A stretch of 64,000 nt of DNA from the NCBI GenBank assembly GCA_021371935.1, contig JAJFVF010000009.1, positions 131,803 to 195,802 of the forward strand, written 5' to 3'. Source of the DNA: a bacterium (lineage in GTDB: Bacteria; Armatimonadota; UBA5829). Shown here piece after piece: positions 1 to 10,390 of the stretch. The notes beneath the pieces were generated by a model. The model ran no database searches, was not told the origin of the DNA, and worked only from the letters and a program-made list of their open reading frames with translations. Made by a program: the position numbers and the translations under genes. The stretch's first letter is position 1; each line of letters starts with the position of its first letter.

Positions 1-2
1 CA

Positions 3-1010
3 GTGGCTGTCGCTTATCTGCTGTGGGTAATATTCGGTCCGCGTTTTGCCCATATGGACAAGCTTTCTGCGGCAGACAGCGATTATCTGATAAACAGTGC
101 GGTCATGGCATGCAAGGGACTCACAATCGCGAGTATTGCGATAGTTGCCTCGGTGATGATCCGTCTGTTTTATGATGAGATAGTCGGTCAGACACTCTCT
201 GTGCTGGGTCTGTTGCTGTATTTCGGCACACCCGAGGCTCTTGCTCGTTTTGTTCATGTGCAAAATGCGCGTGCTGCGTCGTTGGCCCTTGCGATTGTAA
301 ACGAGTTCTGCATTGTCGGCGCAATATGTGTGTTGCCTGGGCTGGTGCTTGTAGTCAGAGACGGCATACTGCGCATCTGGCGCGGCATATCCGTCAGGCG
401 TGTATTGGAATCGCGCTGGGGAGATGAGAGAGAGCGCGAGAAGAAAAAGAAGCCGAAGATATACGGCAACTGCTGGGACATGGCCTATTGCCGTGATTTT
501 GTGAGGCGGGTATGTCCAGCCTTTAAGAAGAAGCGGCCATGTTGGCGGATTAAGGTCGGCTGTTATTGCGACGAGCACACAATCCTGATGGCAATGGCCA
601 GTCAGGGCGACGGCAACGAGAGTTACGAAGGCATACTGCACAGTCTGGGTATTGACGGGCAGAGTAAGCAGCCCAAGGTGAGCGCAAAAGTCAAGCGGAT
701 CAGGTGCCGTAGGTGCGGGATTTATGCCGAGCATCAGAGGCAGAAATATCGCCTGCTGAGCCCGATGGTCTTTCCTGCCATGATATTTGCTGTCTATCTG
801 TTATACGGCCATATAGCACGCTATGTGTCGGTTGCATTGGAGAAGACCGATCAGTTCATTGGTTTTCTTTCATATAAATCAGTTGCAAGCGCGTCATATG
901 CATCCGACAGTCATGTGCTGACCAATATAGCAGTGGTCTGGCTGACTATAATCCTCATCAGCTATACGCTGCGGACTCTTGAATATCTGATTTTTGATTT
1001 GCAGGTCTAA
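3..1010 (+). CDS. Cys-rich polytopic membrane protein (5' end possibly cut by window edge)
   Basis: I do not recognise a named family. The frame is open to the first bases, so the GTG at position 3 may be internal and the N-terminus missing. Hydrophobic segments lie near residues 1-18, 33-55, 58-75, 92-118, 255-275 and 308-328. Between them is a basic soluble region (about 135-245) with many cysteines, including paired motifs CWDMAYC, CPAF, CW and CYCDE, then CRRC, which suggests metal binding or disulfides. It ends 5 bp before accB and is probably co-transcribed with it, which gives no clear functional hint. Confidence 0.75.
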   Translation: MAVAYLLWVIFGPRFAHMDKLSAADSDYLINSAVMACKGLTIASIAIVASVMIRLFYDEIVGQTLSVLGLLLYFGTPEALARFVHVQNARAASLALAIVNEFCIVGAICVLPGLVLVVRDGILRIWRGISVRRVLESRWGDEREREKKKKPKIYGNCWDMAYCRDFVRRVCPAFKKKRPCWRIKVGCYCDEHTILMAMASQGDGNESYEGILHSLGIDGQSKQPKVSAKVKRIRCRRCGIYAEHQRQKYRLLSPMVFPAMIFAVYLLYGHIARYVSVALEKTDQFIGFLSYKSVASASYASDSHVLTNIAVVWLTIILISYTLRTLEYLIFDLQV

Positions 1011-1015
1011 TTATT

Positions 1016-1426
1016 ATGGATGTAAAAAAGATCGAAGAACTCATAAAAGTGCTGGAGAGTTCGCGCACACAGGAGCTGTCGGTGCGCAAGGGCGCTTTCA
1101 GCGTACACATCGTCAAGGGCAGTGCTGCCAAACCTGCCGCATCTCGGAAAAAGATGCCCAAAGCGGCTCATTCGCAGACTGTGACACCGGAACCGGATAG
1201 CGCTTCATATATACTCGCGCCAATGGTCGGGATATTTCACAGCGTCGACGGAATCACCAAGACCGGCTCGAAAGTCGAGTCGGGCCAGGTAGTTGGTGCG
1301 ATAGAGTCCATGAAACTGCTTAATGACGTGGTCTCGGATATCTCCGGCACGGTAGTTGAGGTCATGGTCGAGGAAGGCACACCCGTCGAATACGGCCAGC
1401 CGCTTTGCAAAGTAGAAGCAGCGTAG
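1016..1426 (+). CDS. accB: Biotin carboxyl carrier protein of acetyl-CoA carboxylase
   Basis: AccB carries the biotin that shuttles carboxyl groups between biotin carboxylase and carboxyltransferase in the first step of fatty-acid synthesis. The protein is 136 residues, within the usual range. It has an N-terminal helical region, an Ala/Pro/Lys-rich linker (about 36-62) and a C-terminal biotinyl domain (about 65-136). The biotinylation motif ESMKL puts the modified lysine at residue 100. The gene follows the upstream membrane protein by 5 bp, and accC lies about 580 bp downstream, separated only by a small pseudopilin-like gene. The carboxyltransferase genes are not in the window. Confidence 0.95.
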   Translation: MDVKKIEELIKVLESSRTQELSVRKGAFSVHIVKGSAAKPAASRKKMPKAAHSQTVTPEPDSASYILAPMVGIFHSVDGITKTGSKVESGQVVGAIESMKLLNDVVSDISGTVVEVMVEEGTPVEYGQPLCKVEAA

Positions 1427-1541
1427 CTAATTTAGTATTGAGTATTTTGTATTGATTATTGTTCTTGTTGCAAAATACTAGACTTGCTACTTCTCCTGGA
1501 GGAGAATGTTGGGGTAAGGGCACAAACTAAGGATCAAGGAA

Positions 1542-1937
1542 ATGAAGATCAACAATCGCGGGAACTGGACTCTCATAGGTATGCTTGCGGCCGTGGCTAT
1601 AATTTGCGTTGTGGCTGCAATGATGTTTACGGGCGACAATATGTCCACTGTCAAGAAAGACAGCCCGCTGCTGGATAAGAGCAGTAATAAGCAGACGGTA
1701 TATGGCAAAGCGCTTGACACTGCCAAGGGTGAAGACTGCCGCCAGCGCTTAAACCAGGTCAGGACGGCCATTGAAAACCAAAAGGCGGTAAGCACGACCG
1801 AGGGTAACCCGAAGTCTCTGAATGAGTTGGGTCTTGGGGCGGGCTATCTCAGGTGTCCGGTCAGCAATCAGGCATATGTCTATGACCCTGCGACCGGCGC
1901 TGTTCACTGTCCCTATCCGGCGCATGCTAATTTTTGA
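1542..1937 (+). CDS. Pseudopilin-like small membrane-anchored protein between accB and accC
   Basis: This is a 131-residue protein. Its start, a short polar stretch with GNWTLIGMLAAVAII followed by a long hydrophobic helix, mimics type IV prepilin/type II pseudopilin N-termini (compare GFTLIELLVVIAII), but the Glu at position +5 is missing. The extracytoplasmic part contains DCRQRLNQVRTAIE and a tail with CPVSNQAY and HCPYPAH, like short pseudopilins that end in a Cys-containing beta region. The AAGGAA ribosome site sits just before the ATG, and a TTCTCC/GGAGAA hairpin lies at 1491-1506. Placement between accB and accC looks like an insertion into a conserved operon. Function is unknown. Confidence 0.7.
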   Translation: MKINNRGNWTLIGMLAAVAIICVVAAMMFTGDNMSTVKKDSPLLDKSSNKQTVYGKALDTAKGEDCRQRLNQVRTAIENQKAVSTTEGNPKSLNELGLGAGYLRCPVSNQAYVYDPATGAVHCPYPAHANF

Positions 1938-2007
1938 TTGTGTATTTTATATTTGATATTTGAACGCACCAGCAATTCAGAATTTATAATTCCCGAGGGG
2001 GGTTAGC

Positions 2008-3354
2008 TTGTTTAAGAAGATATTAATCGCCAACCGCGGCGAGATAGCCATAAGAATAATACGGGCGTGCAAAGAGATGAAGATTGCCACTGTCGCCATC
2101 TACTCCGAGGCAGACAAAGACTCGCTGCATGTTCGCATGGCGGATGAAGCGATCTGTGTTGGTCCACCAGCCAACAAAGAGAGCTATCTGAACATGCCCA
2201 ACATCATCTCTGCTGCGACCATAACCGGTGCGGAGGCGATCCATCCTGGTTACGCTTATTTTTCCGAGCAGGCGAGTTTCGCCGAGGCATGCGAGGCGTG
2301 CAATCTCAAGTTCATAGGTCCGAAAGCGAGCGCTATCGAGCTTATGGGTGACAAAGCCCGCGCCAAGGAGACTGCGGCCAAGGCCGGAGTCCCGGTCATT
2401 CCGGGCAGCAAAGGCACCATTCAGAGCGAGCAGGACGCATTCAAGACTGCCCGTAAGATGGGTTATCCGGTCAGGCTCAAGGCTACCGCGGGCGGCGGCG
2501 GACGTGGGATCCGCGTGGTCCACAGTGAGGACGAACTCGCAAGCCAGCTCAGAGTGGCGATTGCTGAGGCCGAGTCGGCATTCGGCAACGGCGAGATGTA
2601 TATCGAGAAAGAGATCGAGGACCCGCGCCATGTCGAGATTCAGATCATAGGTGACGAACACGGTCATTATGTCTATCTCGGCGAGCGCGAGTGTTCCATT
2701 CAGCGCCGGAATCAGAAGCTCCTTGAGGAGGCGCCTTCGGTGGCGGTGACCCCTGCAATCCGCAGCAAGATGGGCGATGCGGCTGTCAAACTGGCCAAGG
2801 CTGTTGGTTATGCAAATGCGGGCACGGTCGAGTTCCTGCTGGACAAGAACGGCGATTTCTATTTCATGGAGATGAACACCCGTGTTCAGGTCGAGCATCC
2901 GGTGACTGAGTTTGTGACTGGTATGGACATCGTCAAGGAGCAGATCAGGGTTGCTTCCGGCGAAAAGCTCGATGTAAGCCAGAAGGATATCAAGATCAAC
3001 GGCCACTCCATCGAATGCCGCATCATTGCCGAGGACCCGTCAAACAACTTCGCTCCGTCTGTGGGCACGATCCGCCACCTCGCGGTGCCTGGAGGCATCG
3101 GTGTGCGGGTCGATACACATATATACGGCGGCTACGAGATTCCGCCGTATTATGACGCCATGCTTGCCAAGCTGATAGTCTGGGGCAAGGATCGCGATGA
3201 AGCCATAGCGCGAATGATGCGCTGCCTGTCTGAATATGAGATAGAGGGGGTCAAGACCAACATTTCGTATCAGATGGAGATTCTGTCCAACGCATATTTC
3301 CGAAAAGGAGAGCTTTCGACTAGCTTCATTCCGAGAAGGATGAATGTAGCATAG
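2008..3354 (+). CDS. accC: Acetyl-CoA carboxylase, biotin carboxylase subunit
   Basis: ATP-dependent carboxylation of AccB-bound biotin with bicarbonate. The 448-residue length is standard. It starts with TTG behind GAGGGGGG, beginning LFKKILIANRGEIAIRII as in the family. It contains the biotin carboxylase N-terminal domain, an ATP-grasp domain with the glycine-rich loop TAGGGGRGIR, the metal/bicarbonate site EMNTRVQVEHPVTE, and the C-terminal domain ending near residue 445. Just before the Gly-rich loop the residues are VRLKATA, where VIIKATA is usual. The next gene starts 19 bp downstream. Confidence 0.96.
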   Translation: MFKKILIANRGEIAIRIIRACKEMKIATVAIYSEADKDSLHVRMADEAICVGPPANKESYLNMPNIISAATITGAEAIHPGYAYFSEQASFAEACEACNLKFIGPKASAIELMGDKARAKETAAKAGVPVIPGSKGTIQSEQDAFKTARKMGYPVRLKATAGGGGRGIRVVHSEDELASQLRVAIAEAESAFGNGEMYIEKEIEDPRHVEIQIIGDEHGHYVYLGERECSIQRRNQKLLEEAPSVAVTPAIRSKMGDAAVKLAKAVGYANAGTVEFLLDKNGDFYFMEMNTRVQVEHPVTEFVTGMDIVKEQIRVASGEKLDVSQKDIKINGHSIECRIIAEDPSNNFAPSVGTIRHLAVPGGIGVRVDTHIYGGYEIPPYYDAMLAKLIVWGKDRDEAIARMMRCLSEYEIEGVKTNISYQMEILSNAYFRKGELSTSFIPRRMNVA

Positions 3355-3373
3355 GTAAACACGGAGGCTTGAT

Positions 3374-3661
3374 ATGAATTATTCCTGTATCAAAAGTTGT
3401 CCTCAGTGCAAATGCTCTTTAGAACAAGGCTTCGCAGCGAAAGCCGCTGGTCTTTCATTCGTTGCGCCAGAAAAGTTTGAGCATTACATCTTTCTTGATG
3501 AGGATATTTCTAAAGCGGGACTCAAGAAATTTTTACCGTCCAACGCGGAATATTATCGTTCATTCCTATGTCGATCTTGCAAGCTCTATATCATCGACTA
3601 TAGCAGAACTTATTCTCGGAGTGATGCAGAAGATCTTGTTCAGAAATTACAGGAGCCTTAG
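3374..3661 (+). CDS. Small zinc-ribbon protein (DUF6487-like)
   Basis: A 95-residue soluble protein with two cysteine pairs, CPQC near the N-terminus and CRSC near residue 74, which probably bind zinc. The second pair is followed by KLYIIDY, the pattern of small 'GY...CRKC-L-I-Y' zinc-ribbon proteins such as DUF6487. Family assignment is from memory and tentative. The start ATG is preceded by GGAGG at good spacing. Base composition is more AT-rich than the neighbours, and it sits between accC and nusB, so it may be a later insertion. Confidence 0.7.
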   Translation: MNYSCIKSCPQCKCSLEQGFAAKAAGLSFVAPEKFEHYIFLDEDISKAGLKKFLPSNAEYYRSFLCRSCKLYIIDYSRTYSRSDAEDLVQKLQEP

Positions 3662-3701
3662 TCTTTCAGCTATCAAAGGGAGTGAATGACATTCTATAAT
3701 T

Positions 3702-4160
3702 ATGAAAAAGACCAGACGAGCGGCGAGGGAACTCGCCCTTAATATTTTATATCAAGCCGGTTCCTGCGGTGTGCCATTTGATGAGGCACTTGAGACAGCC
3801 AAGGAGTTTGTTGACCTGACCGGACTCAGGGCGAAGAATGCCGAGAAAGCGGATGATGTGCGAGCATATGCCGACCTGCTTGCCAGGGGTGTCTATGAGC
3901 ACCAGGCTGAGCTAGACTCGCATATCTCAAGATTGGCACAGGACTGGCCGGTGGACCGTCAGCCTGCTGTGGACCGCAACATACTTCGCATGGCAATTTT
4001 TGAGATAGACCATGTAGATTCGGTTCCTCCGATTGTGGCGGTGGATGAGGCAGTAGAGATGGCAAAGAAGTTCTCTACGGCTGAGTCGGGCAAGTTCGTA
4101 AACGGCGTATTGGCGGCGTATCTGAAAGAGAAGGCCGCCGGGGAGGAAGAGATTGGCTAA
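3702..4160 (+). CDS. nusB: Transcription antitermination factor NusB
   Basis: NusB binds boxA RNA with NusE/S10 in rRNA antitermination complexes. The protein is 152 residues, starts MKKTRRAARELALNILYQ, and has the all-helical fold with the typical tail (LRMAIFEIDH, PPIVAVDEAVEMAKKFST, GKFVNGVLAAY). Its last codons overlap the TTG start of folD by 8 bp, indicating translational coupling. Confidence 0.95.
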   Translation: MKKTRRAARELALNILYQAGSCGVPFDEALETAKEFVDLTGLRAKNAEKADDVRAYADLLARGVYEHQAELDSHISRLAQDWPVDRQPAVDRNILRMAIFEIDHVDSVPPIVAVDEAVEMAKKFSTAESGKFVNGVLAAYLKEKAAGEEEIG

Positions 4161-5001
4161 GATTCTTGACGGCAGCGCAACTGCAAAAGAGATTCGCACA
4201 GAGCTTGCCGGGCGTGTCGAGAAGCTCAAGAGCGAAAAGGACATCACTCCCAGGCTGTCTGTGATCCTTGTCGGCAATGACCCTGCTTCGGTCACATACA
4301 CCCGCATGAAGAAGAAAGCATGCGAGGCCACAGGCATGATTTCAGACCTGATCGAGCTTCCCGCCGAGAGCACTCAGCAGCAGGTAAAAGACATCATAAA
4401 AAAACTAAATGATGATCCTTCCGTGCACGGGATCATGGTTCAACACCCTGTCCCGTCCCATCTTGATGAGTTGGACATTCTTGCGACTGTATCGGTTGAT
4501 AAGGATGTGGACGGGATCAGCGCGTTGAGCCTCGGTAGACTGGTTCTGGGCACTGCCGACTTTGTGTCATGCACTCCTTTGGGAATCGTCACACTGCTCG
4601 AGCGATATGGCATTGAGATCAAGGGCAAGGAAGCTGTTGTCGTGGGACGAAGTATTATACTCGGCAAGCCGGTTGCATTAGCCCTGATTGAGAGGCATGC
4701 TACGGTGACAATCTGCCACTCCCGGACGCAGAACCTTGCGGATGTAGTCGGCAGGGCTGATATCTTGGTTGCTGCGATAGGCAAGCCTGAGTTTATTAAG
4801 GGCAGTTGGATCAAAGAAGGTGCGGTAGTGGTCGATGCGGGTTATAACAAGGTCGAGGGCACTTCCCACGACGTCGGAGACGTAGAATTCGATGAAGCGG
4901 CGAAGAGGGCGAGTTATATCACGCCGGTCCCCGGCGGTGTCGGTCCGATGACTATAGCCATGCTGCTTTCTCAGACCGTAAAGTCGGCGGAAAAATGCTA
5001 A
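4153..5001 (+). CDS. folD: Bifunctional methylenetetrahydrofolate dehydrogenase/cyclohydrolase
   Basis: FolD interconverts 5,10-methylene- and 10-formyl-tetrahydrofolate, supplying the one-carbon units used by the AICAR transformylase encoded further right. The 282-residue protein has the substrate-site Lys in the YTRMKKKACE region, the GIMVQHPVP loop, the DVDGI segment, a Rossmann nucleotide site (VVVGRSIILGKPVA) and the terminal PVPGGVGPMTIAML signature. Start is TTG, overlapping nusB by 8 bp with GGAGG in the nusB tail as ribosome site. Its end overlaps the next gene by 7 bp. Confidence 0.95.
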   Translation: MAKILDGSATAKEIRTELAGRVEKLKSEKDITPRLSVILVGNDPASVTYTRMKKKACEATGMISDLIELPAESTQQQVKDIIKKLNDDPSVHGIMVQHPVPSHLDELDILATVSVDKDVDGISALSLGRLVLGTADFVSCTPLGIVTLLERYGIEIKGKEAVVVGRSIILGKPVALALIERHATVTICHSRTQNLADVVGRADILVAAIGKPEFIKGSWIKEGAVVVDAGYNKVEGTSHDVGDVEFDEAAKRASYITPVPGGVGPMTIAMLLSQTVKSAEKC

Positions 5002-6035
5002 AGTGCGAAGACTGTAACATAATCCTGGACGAAGGCACACACTTTTGCCCGAAGTGCGGAAAAGACCTGACTTCAACAGATGGGACGAGCCGGATGCCCA
5101 AGCTCGAAGTGGGCGCGTATCTCACATCTGCCAATCTTCATCGCATCCGAAAAGAGTGGGATGAAGCCGTAGCCGATGCCACCGAAGCTCTGCGCATCGA
5201 TCAGAACAATGCGGACATTGCATCGCTTCTGGGTGTGATATACCAGGAGCGGGGCATGCTTGATGATGCGGTGATATGGTTCCAGATGGCTCTCGAGATG
5301 AACCCCAACAGCGCTTATGATCGCGCGCGGCTCAAGCAGGTGAAGGATTTGATTGCTCAGGGCGGCAAGGCAAGTGGGTCGCAGGATCGCCTCAGGACGT
5401 TTGAGAATCGAACTCGCATCTGGGCAATAGGTATGGCGGCTGTTTTTATTATCGTGCTGATACTTGCCTTGATTATCACCGGCAGACACAAGACTGATAA
5501 TTATGGCTCACAGTCAAGCATCGATCCAAATGCCCAAACGGCTGCCCAAGACATAGACCAAACAAATCCGCCCATCCGCACACCGGCAAAGGCCATGACC
5601 ACCAAATCAGCACGTTCCTCATCGGGCTCTTTGTCCGGTTCATCTGCCGGTTCAACCAGGACTCCAGCCGAGGTAAAGATCAATCATGATGTGTCCGCGG
5701 CAGATAGCATAGGTTCTGCCAAGGTAGATGATGTCATTGCCGATCCACGCCAGTCCATCGTGATCGTTACGTATACCATTCCCGCCGCCTCGGCAAACAA
5801 AGGCTCCATTATGATCACGTCCGCAGCCATTGCACGAGCTGCATTTGCAGCCAATGCGGAGGTCAAGACGGTCACCGCGCGCTGTGTCATCAGTCCTGGC
5901 GGGCAGTCTTCCACACAGATTGCGTTCATGGGCGACATAACCCGCCGAGCATTGGAAGCGCTGGGGGCAAATTCAACCTCCGATCAGATTGAGGCGTCCT
6001 TCACCGGTATTTGGTGGAACCCTCAAATCAAGTAA
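4995..6035 (+). CDS. Zinc-ribbon/TPR membrane protein
   Basis: Unnamed 346-residue protein. Order of parts: an N-terminal zinc ribbon with CEDC and CPKC (residues 4-20), a TPR-like helical region (about 38-115, including AVADATEALRIDQNNADIASL), one transmembrane helix (about 137-160), a low-complexity Ser/Thr/Ala linker (165-225) and a C-terminal beta-rich domain (230-346). The topology suggests a cytosolic zinc/TPR part and an external C-terminal domain. The ATG overlaps the folD stop (ATGCTAA), so it is in the nusB-folD transcription unit. Confidence 0.8.
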   Translation: MLKCEDCNIILDEGTHFCPKCGKDLTSTDGTSRMPKLEVGAYLTSANLHRIRKEWDEAVADATEALRIDQNNADIASLLGVIYQERGMLDDAVIWFQMALEMNPNSAYDRARLKQVKDLIAQGGKASGSQDRLRTFENRTRIWAIGMAAVFIIVLILALIITGRHKTDNYGSQSSIDPNAQTAAQDIDQTNPPIRTPAKAMTTKSARSSSGSLSGSSAGSTRTPAEVKINHDVSAADSIGSAKVDDVIADPRQSIVIVTYTIPAASANKGSIMITSAAIARAAFAANAEVKTVTARCVISPGGQSSTQIAFMGDITRRALEALGANSTSDQIEASFTGIWWNPQIK

Positions 6036-6116
6036 TAACCGGCAAACTTCGTGTTTATGTTCTCTCCTGTCCAGGTATTATATTCCCGATATCTCAGGCC
6101 AAAGGAGGCGCTCGTC

Positions 6117-6296
6117 ATGCCCAAAGACCCGGTATGCGGACAGTATGTATCTGCTGATACTCCATACAAGAGCGAGTATGAAGGAGAAATATATTACTTT
6201 TGCAGCGCAGTGTGCGAAGAGGAGTTCGACTGTAATTCTGAGGAGTATATTTTCATCGAGGAGCCTCGAGCTGAGCGTGCCGAAGCAGAGGACTGA
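6117..6296 (+). CDS. YHS-domain protein
   Basis: A 59-residue protein with the YHS metal-binding signature: MPKDPVCGQYV, then YKSEYEGEIYYFCSAVCEEEF. YHS domains occur in heavy-metal ATPases and as free proteins. The start is fixed by AAAGGAGG about 8 bp before this ATG; an upstream in-frame start at 6051 has no ribosome site. The acidic tail (EEPRAERAEAED) is dispensable-looking. It probably binds a metal in the cytosol. Confidence 0.85.
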   Translation: MPKDPVCGQYVSADTPYKSEYEGEIYYFCSAVCEEEFDCNSEEYIFIEEPRAERAEAED

Positions 6297-6319
6297 TTCG
6301 ATCAAATGTGTGTTTGGCA

Positions 6320-6427
6320 TGTAAAGCGGGCGGGTATAAAGGCCTTGCCTACGGGACGGTGCCGACCTGGCAAGATAGCCGTCCTCTATTGCCCCAAGCA
6401 GGTGGTATCCTGACCATGCCACCTGCT
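6320..6427 (+). other. Structured intergenic segment, possible small RNA
   Basis: This non-coding stretch before the cstA promoter is GC-rich and folds well by eye. A nested hairpin GGACGG-TGCC/GGCA-CCGTCC spans about 6345-6383, flanked by GGGC/GCCC, and is followed by a perfect 9-bp hairpin (6397-6427). It ends well upstream of the cstA promoter, so it is either the 3' end of the YHS transcript or an independent RNA. Neither strand matches a riboswitch class I know. Confidence 0.35.
6397..6427. terminator. Terminator-like hairpin
   Basis: AGCAGGTGG pairs with CCACCTGCT (9 bp, 13-nt loop) followed on the plus strand by CATTTTG. The T-run is short, so termination is likely but not certain. 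It would end the accB-YHS side before cstA. Confidence 0.5.
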
Positions 6428-6489
6428 CATTTTGTATTCTCTATTCCAACTGATAATTAGGTTACGTCGGCACTCTCCTATGCGTATGG

Positions 6490-6526
6490 TTGACACATTA
6501 GCAATCCGGCGAGATAATTGTGTCAA
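6490..6526 (+). promoter_or_regulatory. cstA promoter inside a perfect inverted repeat
   Basis: TTGACA (6490-6495), 17-bp spacer, GATAAT (6513-6518) is a near-consensus housekeeping promoter about 40 bp upstream of cstA. The -35 element is part of TTGACACA (6490-6497), which is exactly repeated in inverse as TGTGTCAA (6519-6526) right after the -10 box. The half-sites lie about 29 bp apart centre to centre, a plausible regulator operator or stem. Confidence 0.65.
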
Positions 6527-6557
6527 ATAAACCTCTACTATATTACCGGGTGGTATC

Positions 6558-8390
<1,833 letters not shown>

Positions 8391-8475
8391 GGATAGAATA
8401 TAGTGTATGAAGTTACGCTGATATCCATTGCAAAATAAGCATTTTCCTCCCATGATGCGATTGCTGGGAGGGCGA

Positions 8476-8540
8476 GGCTCCAGCCGAGCCTTTATTGGGC
8501 GGTTTTTGACTAGACTGCCTGTTTGACGGGCTAGTATAAT
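8476..8540 (+). promoter_or_regulatory. cstA-pepF intergenic: weak hairpin then -10 box
   Basis: GGCTC-CAGCC-GAGCC (8476-8490) followed by TTTATT could end cstA transcription. A TATAAT box at 8535-8540 lies about 41 bp before the pepF start; I see no good -35 at proper spacing. Confidence 0.35.
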
Positions 8541-8580
8541 GTGGCATATATTGATAGGTTTTAACCTCAAGGAGATAGAT

Positions 8581-10383
8581 ATGCCTGATATGACCAAAGT
8601 TTCCTGGGATTTGCGCGATCTCTATCAGGGGATCGATGATCCCAAAATTGATGAAACTCTCGACAAATCTCTTGCCCGCGCGAAGCGGTTCGCCGGCACC
8701 TATCGCGGCAAGATAGACAGTGACGACCTGACCGCCAAGATTCTGTTCGAGTCGATTAAAGATTACGAGGACATGGTTCAGGAGATGGCCAAGCCGATGA
8801 ACTATGCCTCGCTGGTCTTTTCGGCCGACACGAGCAATCCCGAGCATGGCGCTCTGCTCCAGCACATCCAGGAGCGCCAGACCGAGATAGCGCTGGAGTT
8901 GCTGTTCTTCGATCTGGAGCTTATGGCCGCCAAGCCCGAGATAATCGACCGACTGATGCAGGATGATATATTGGCTTGCTATCGACATTTTATATGGGCT
9001 ATGCGCCTCTTCCGGGAGCACAGGCTTTCCGAGCCTGAGGAGAAGATTCTTGAAGAGAAGGCCAACACCGGTGGCCGTGCCTTCGAGCGTCTCTTCGAGG
9101 AGATGGTTTCGGACATAGCGTTCAAGGTCACGGTCAACGGTGAGGAGAAGACAATGACCGAACCAGAAGTCCTTGCCCTTTTGCGCGACCCGAACCGTGA
9201 AACTCGCAAAGCCGCTGCAGCATCTCTATCGGAGGGTCTGACCGCCAATGGCCATCTTCTGACGTTCATATTCAACACACTGGTATATGATAAAGCAGTC
9301 AACGACCGCCTCCGCCGCTACGAATATCCCGAGCAGGCGCGAAACATGTCCAACGAACTCGACGCCCAGACAGTCGAGACTGTGATCTCAACTTGTGTCG
9401 ACAACTATGGTCTTGTCGCCAGATATTATAGGACCAAGCGCGAGATTTTGGGTCTCGACAAACTCATGCACTACGACCGATACGCGCCCCTCTTTGAGTC
9501 CAAGAAAGAATTTTCTTTCGATGAGGCAAAGGAAACGGTGCTCACCTCCTTTGGCAGGTTCTCGCAGACTATGGCGGAGACGGCAGAGAAATTCTTTGAT
9601 AACAACTGGATAGACGCCGAGCCGCGCAAAGGCAAGCGGGGTGGGGCGTTTTGTTCTTATGTCACTGCCGACCTGCATCCATATGTGCTGCTGAGCTATC
9701 TCAACCGTCAGGACGATATTATGACCCTGGGTCATGAACTGGGTCATGGCGTTCATGCATATCTGGCTCGTCCACTGGGTTATTTGAATATGCACAGCGT
9801 GCTGCCGGTGGCTGAGCTTGCAAGCACATTCGGCGAGATGCTGGTGTTTGAAAGCATAGTCTCCAAGGCCGATCTTGAGGACAAACTCGCTTTATATGCC
9901 GAGAAGATAGAGGGCAACTTTGCGACAATCTTCCGCCAGGCAGCCATGTATCGGTTCGAGCAGGAGCTTCACAAATCGCGCCGAGAGATGGGCGAGCTGA
10001 CCACGGACGAGATCAGCGATATGTGGCAGCGAAATATCCAGGCTATGTTTTTGGATTCGGTAGAGATGGGCGAGGAGCACAAAATCTGGTGGATGTATGT
10101 GAACCACTTCATAGGTTCACCGTTTTATGTCTACGCCTATTCCTTCGGCGAACTGCTGGTGCTTGCGCTCTATTCCATGTATCGCGAGCAGGGTGAGTCA
10201 TTTGTTCCCAAGTTCATCTCTCTGCTTGAGGCAGGCGGTTCATGTTCACCGGAGGAACTGCTGGGACGAGTCGATATCGACATCAAGAGCCCTGAGTTCT
10301 GGCGCGGAGGCATGAATGTGATGGAGCGGCTAATAGCCGACTTCGAGGGCATATATTCTCAGTGGAAGGCAAAGCGAGCTTAA
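8581..10383 (+). CDS. pepF: Oligoendopeptidase F-like M3 metallopeptidase
   Basis: Cytosolic zinc peptidase degrading short peptides. The 600-residue protein has the M3 active site HELGHGVHAY (first His near residue 385), followed by the downstream ligand region ELASTFGEML, and the long helical N-terminal part of the M3B group. Start chosen at the ATG with AAGGAG 8 bp upstream; an in-frame ATG at 8539 lacks a ribosome site. It follows cstA, itself linked to peptide uptake, so peptide use may be a shared theme, which is inference. Confidence 0.9.
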   Translation: MPDMTKVSWDLRDLYQGIDDPKIDETLDKSLARAKRFAGTYRGKIDSDDLTAKILFESIKDYEDMVQEMAKPMNYASLVFSADTSNPEHGALLQHIQERQTEIALELLFFDLELMAAKPEIIDRLMQDDILACYRHFIWAMRLFREHRLSEPEEKILEEKANTGGRAFERLFEEMVSDIAFKVTVNGEEKTMTEPEVLALLRDPNRETRKAAAASLSEGLTANGHLLTFIFNTLVYDKAVNDRLRRYEYPEQARNMSNELDAQTVETVISTCVDNYGLVARYYRTKREILGLDKLMHYDRYAPLFESKKEFSFDEAKETVLTSFGRFSQTMAETAEKFFDNNWIDAEPRKGKRGGAFCSYVTADLHPYVLLSYLNRQDDIMTLGHELGHGVHAYLARPLGYLNMHSVLPVAELASTFGEMLVFESIVSKADLEDKLALYAEKIEGNFATIFRQAAMYRFEQELHKSRREMGELTTDEISDMWQRNIQAMFLDSVEMGEEHKIWWMYVNHFIGSPFYVYAYSFGELLVLALYSMYREQGESFVPKFISLLEAGGSCSPEELLGRVDIDIKSPEFWRGGMNVMERLIADFEGIYSQWKAKRA

Positions 10384-10390
10384 TCACTGA

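Noticed and set aside
2023-3006. Long antisense reading frame (327 codons) opposite accC
   Set aside because: It lies wholly within accC, has no ribosome site and its composition follows from accC codon usage.
8413-9021. Antisense frame of 202 codons opposite pepF
   Set aside because: Shadow of the pepF coding strand; no start signals.
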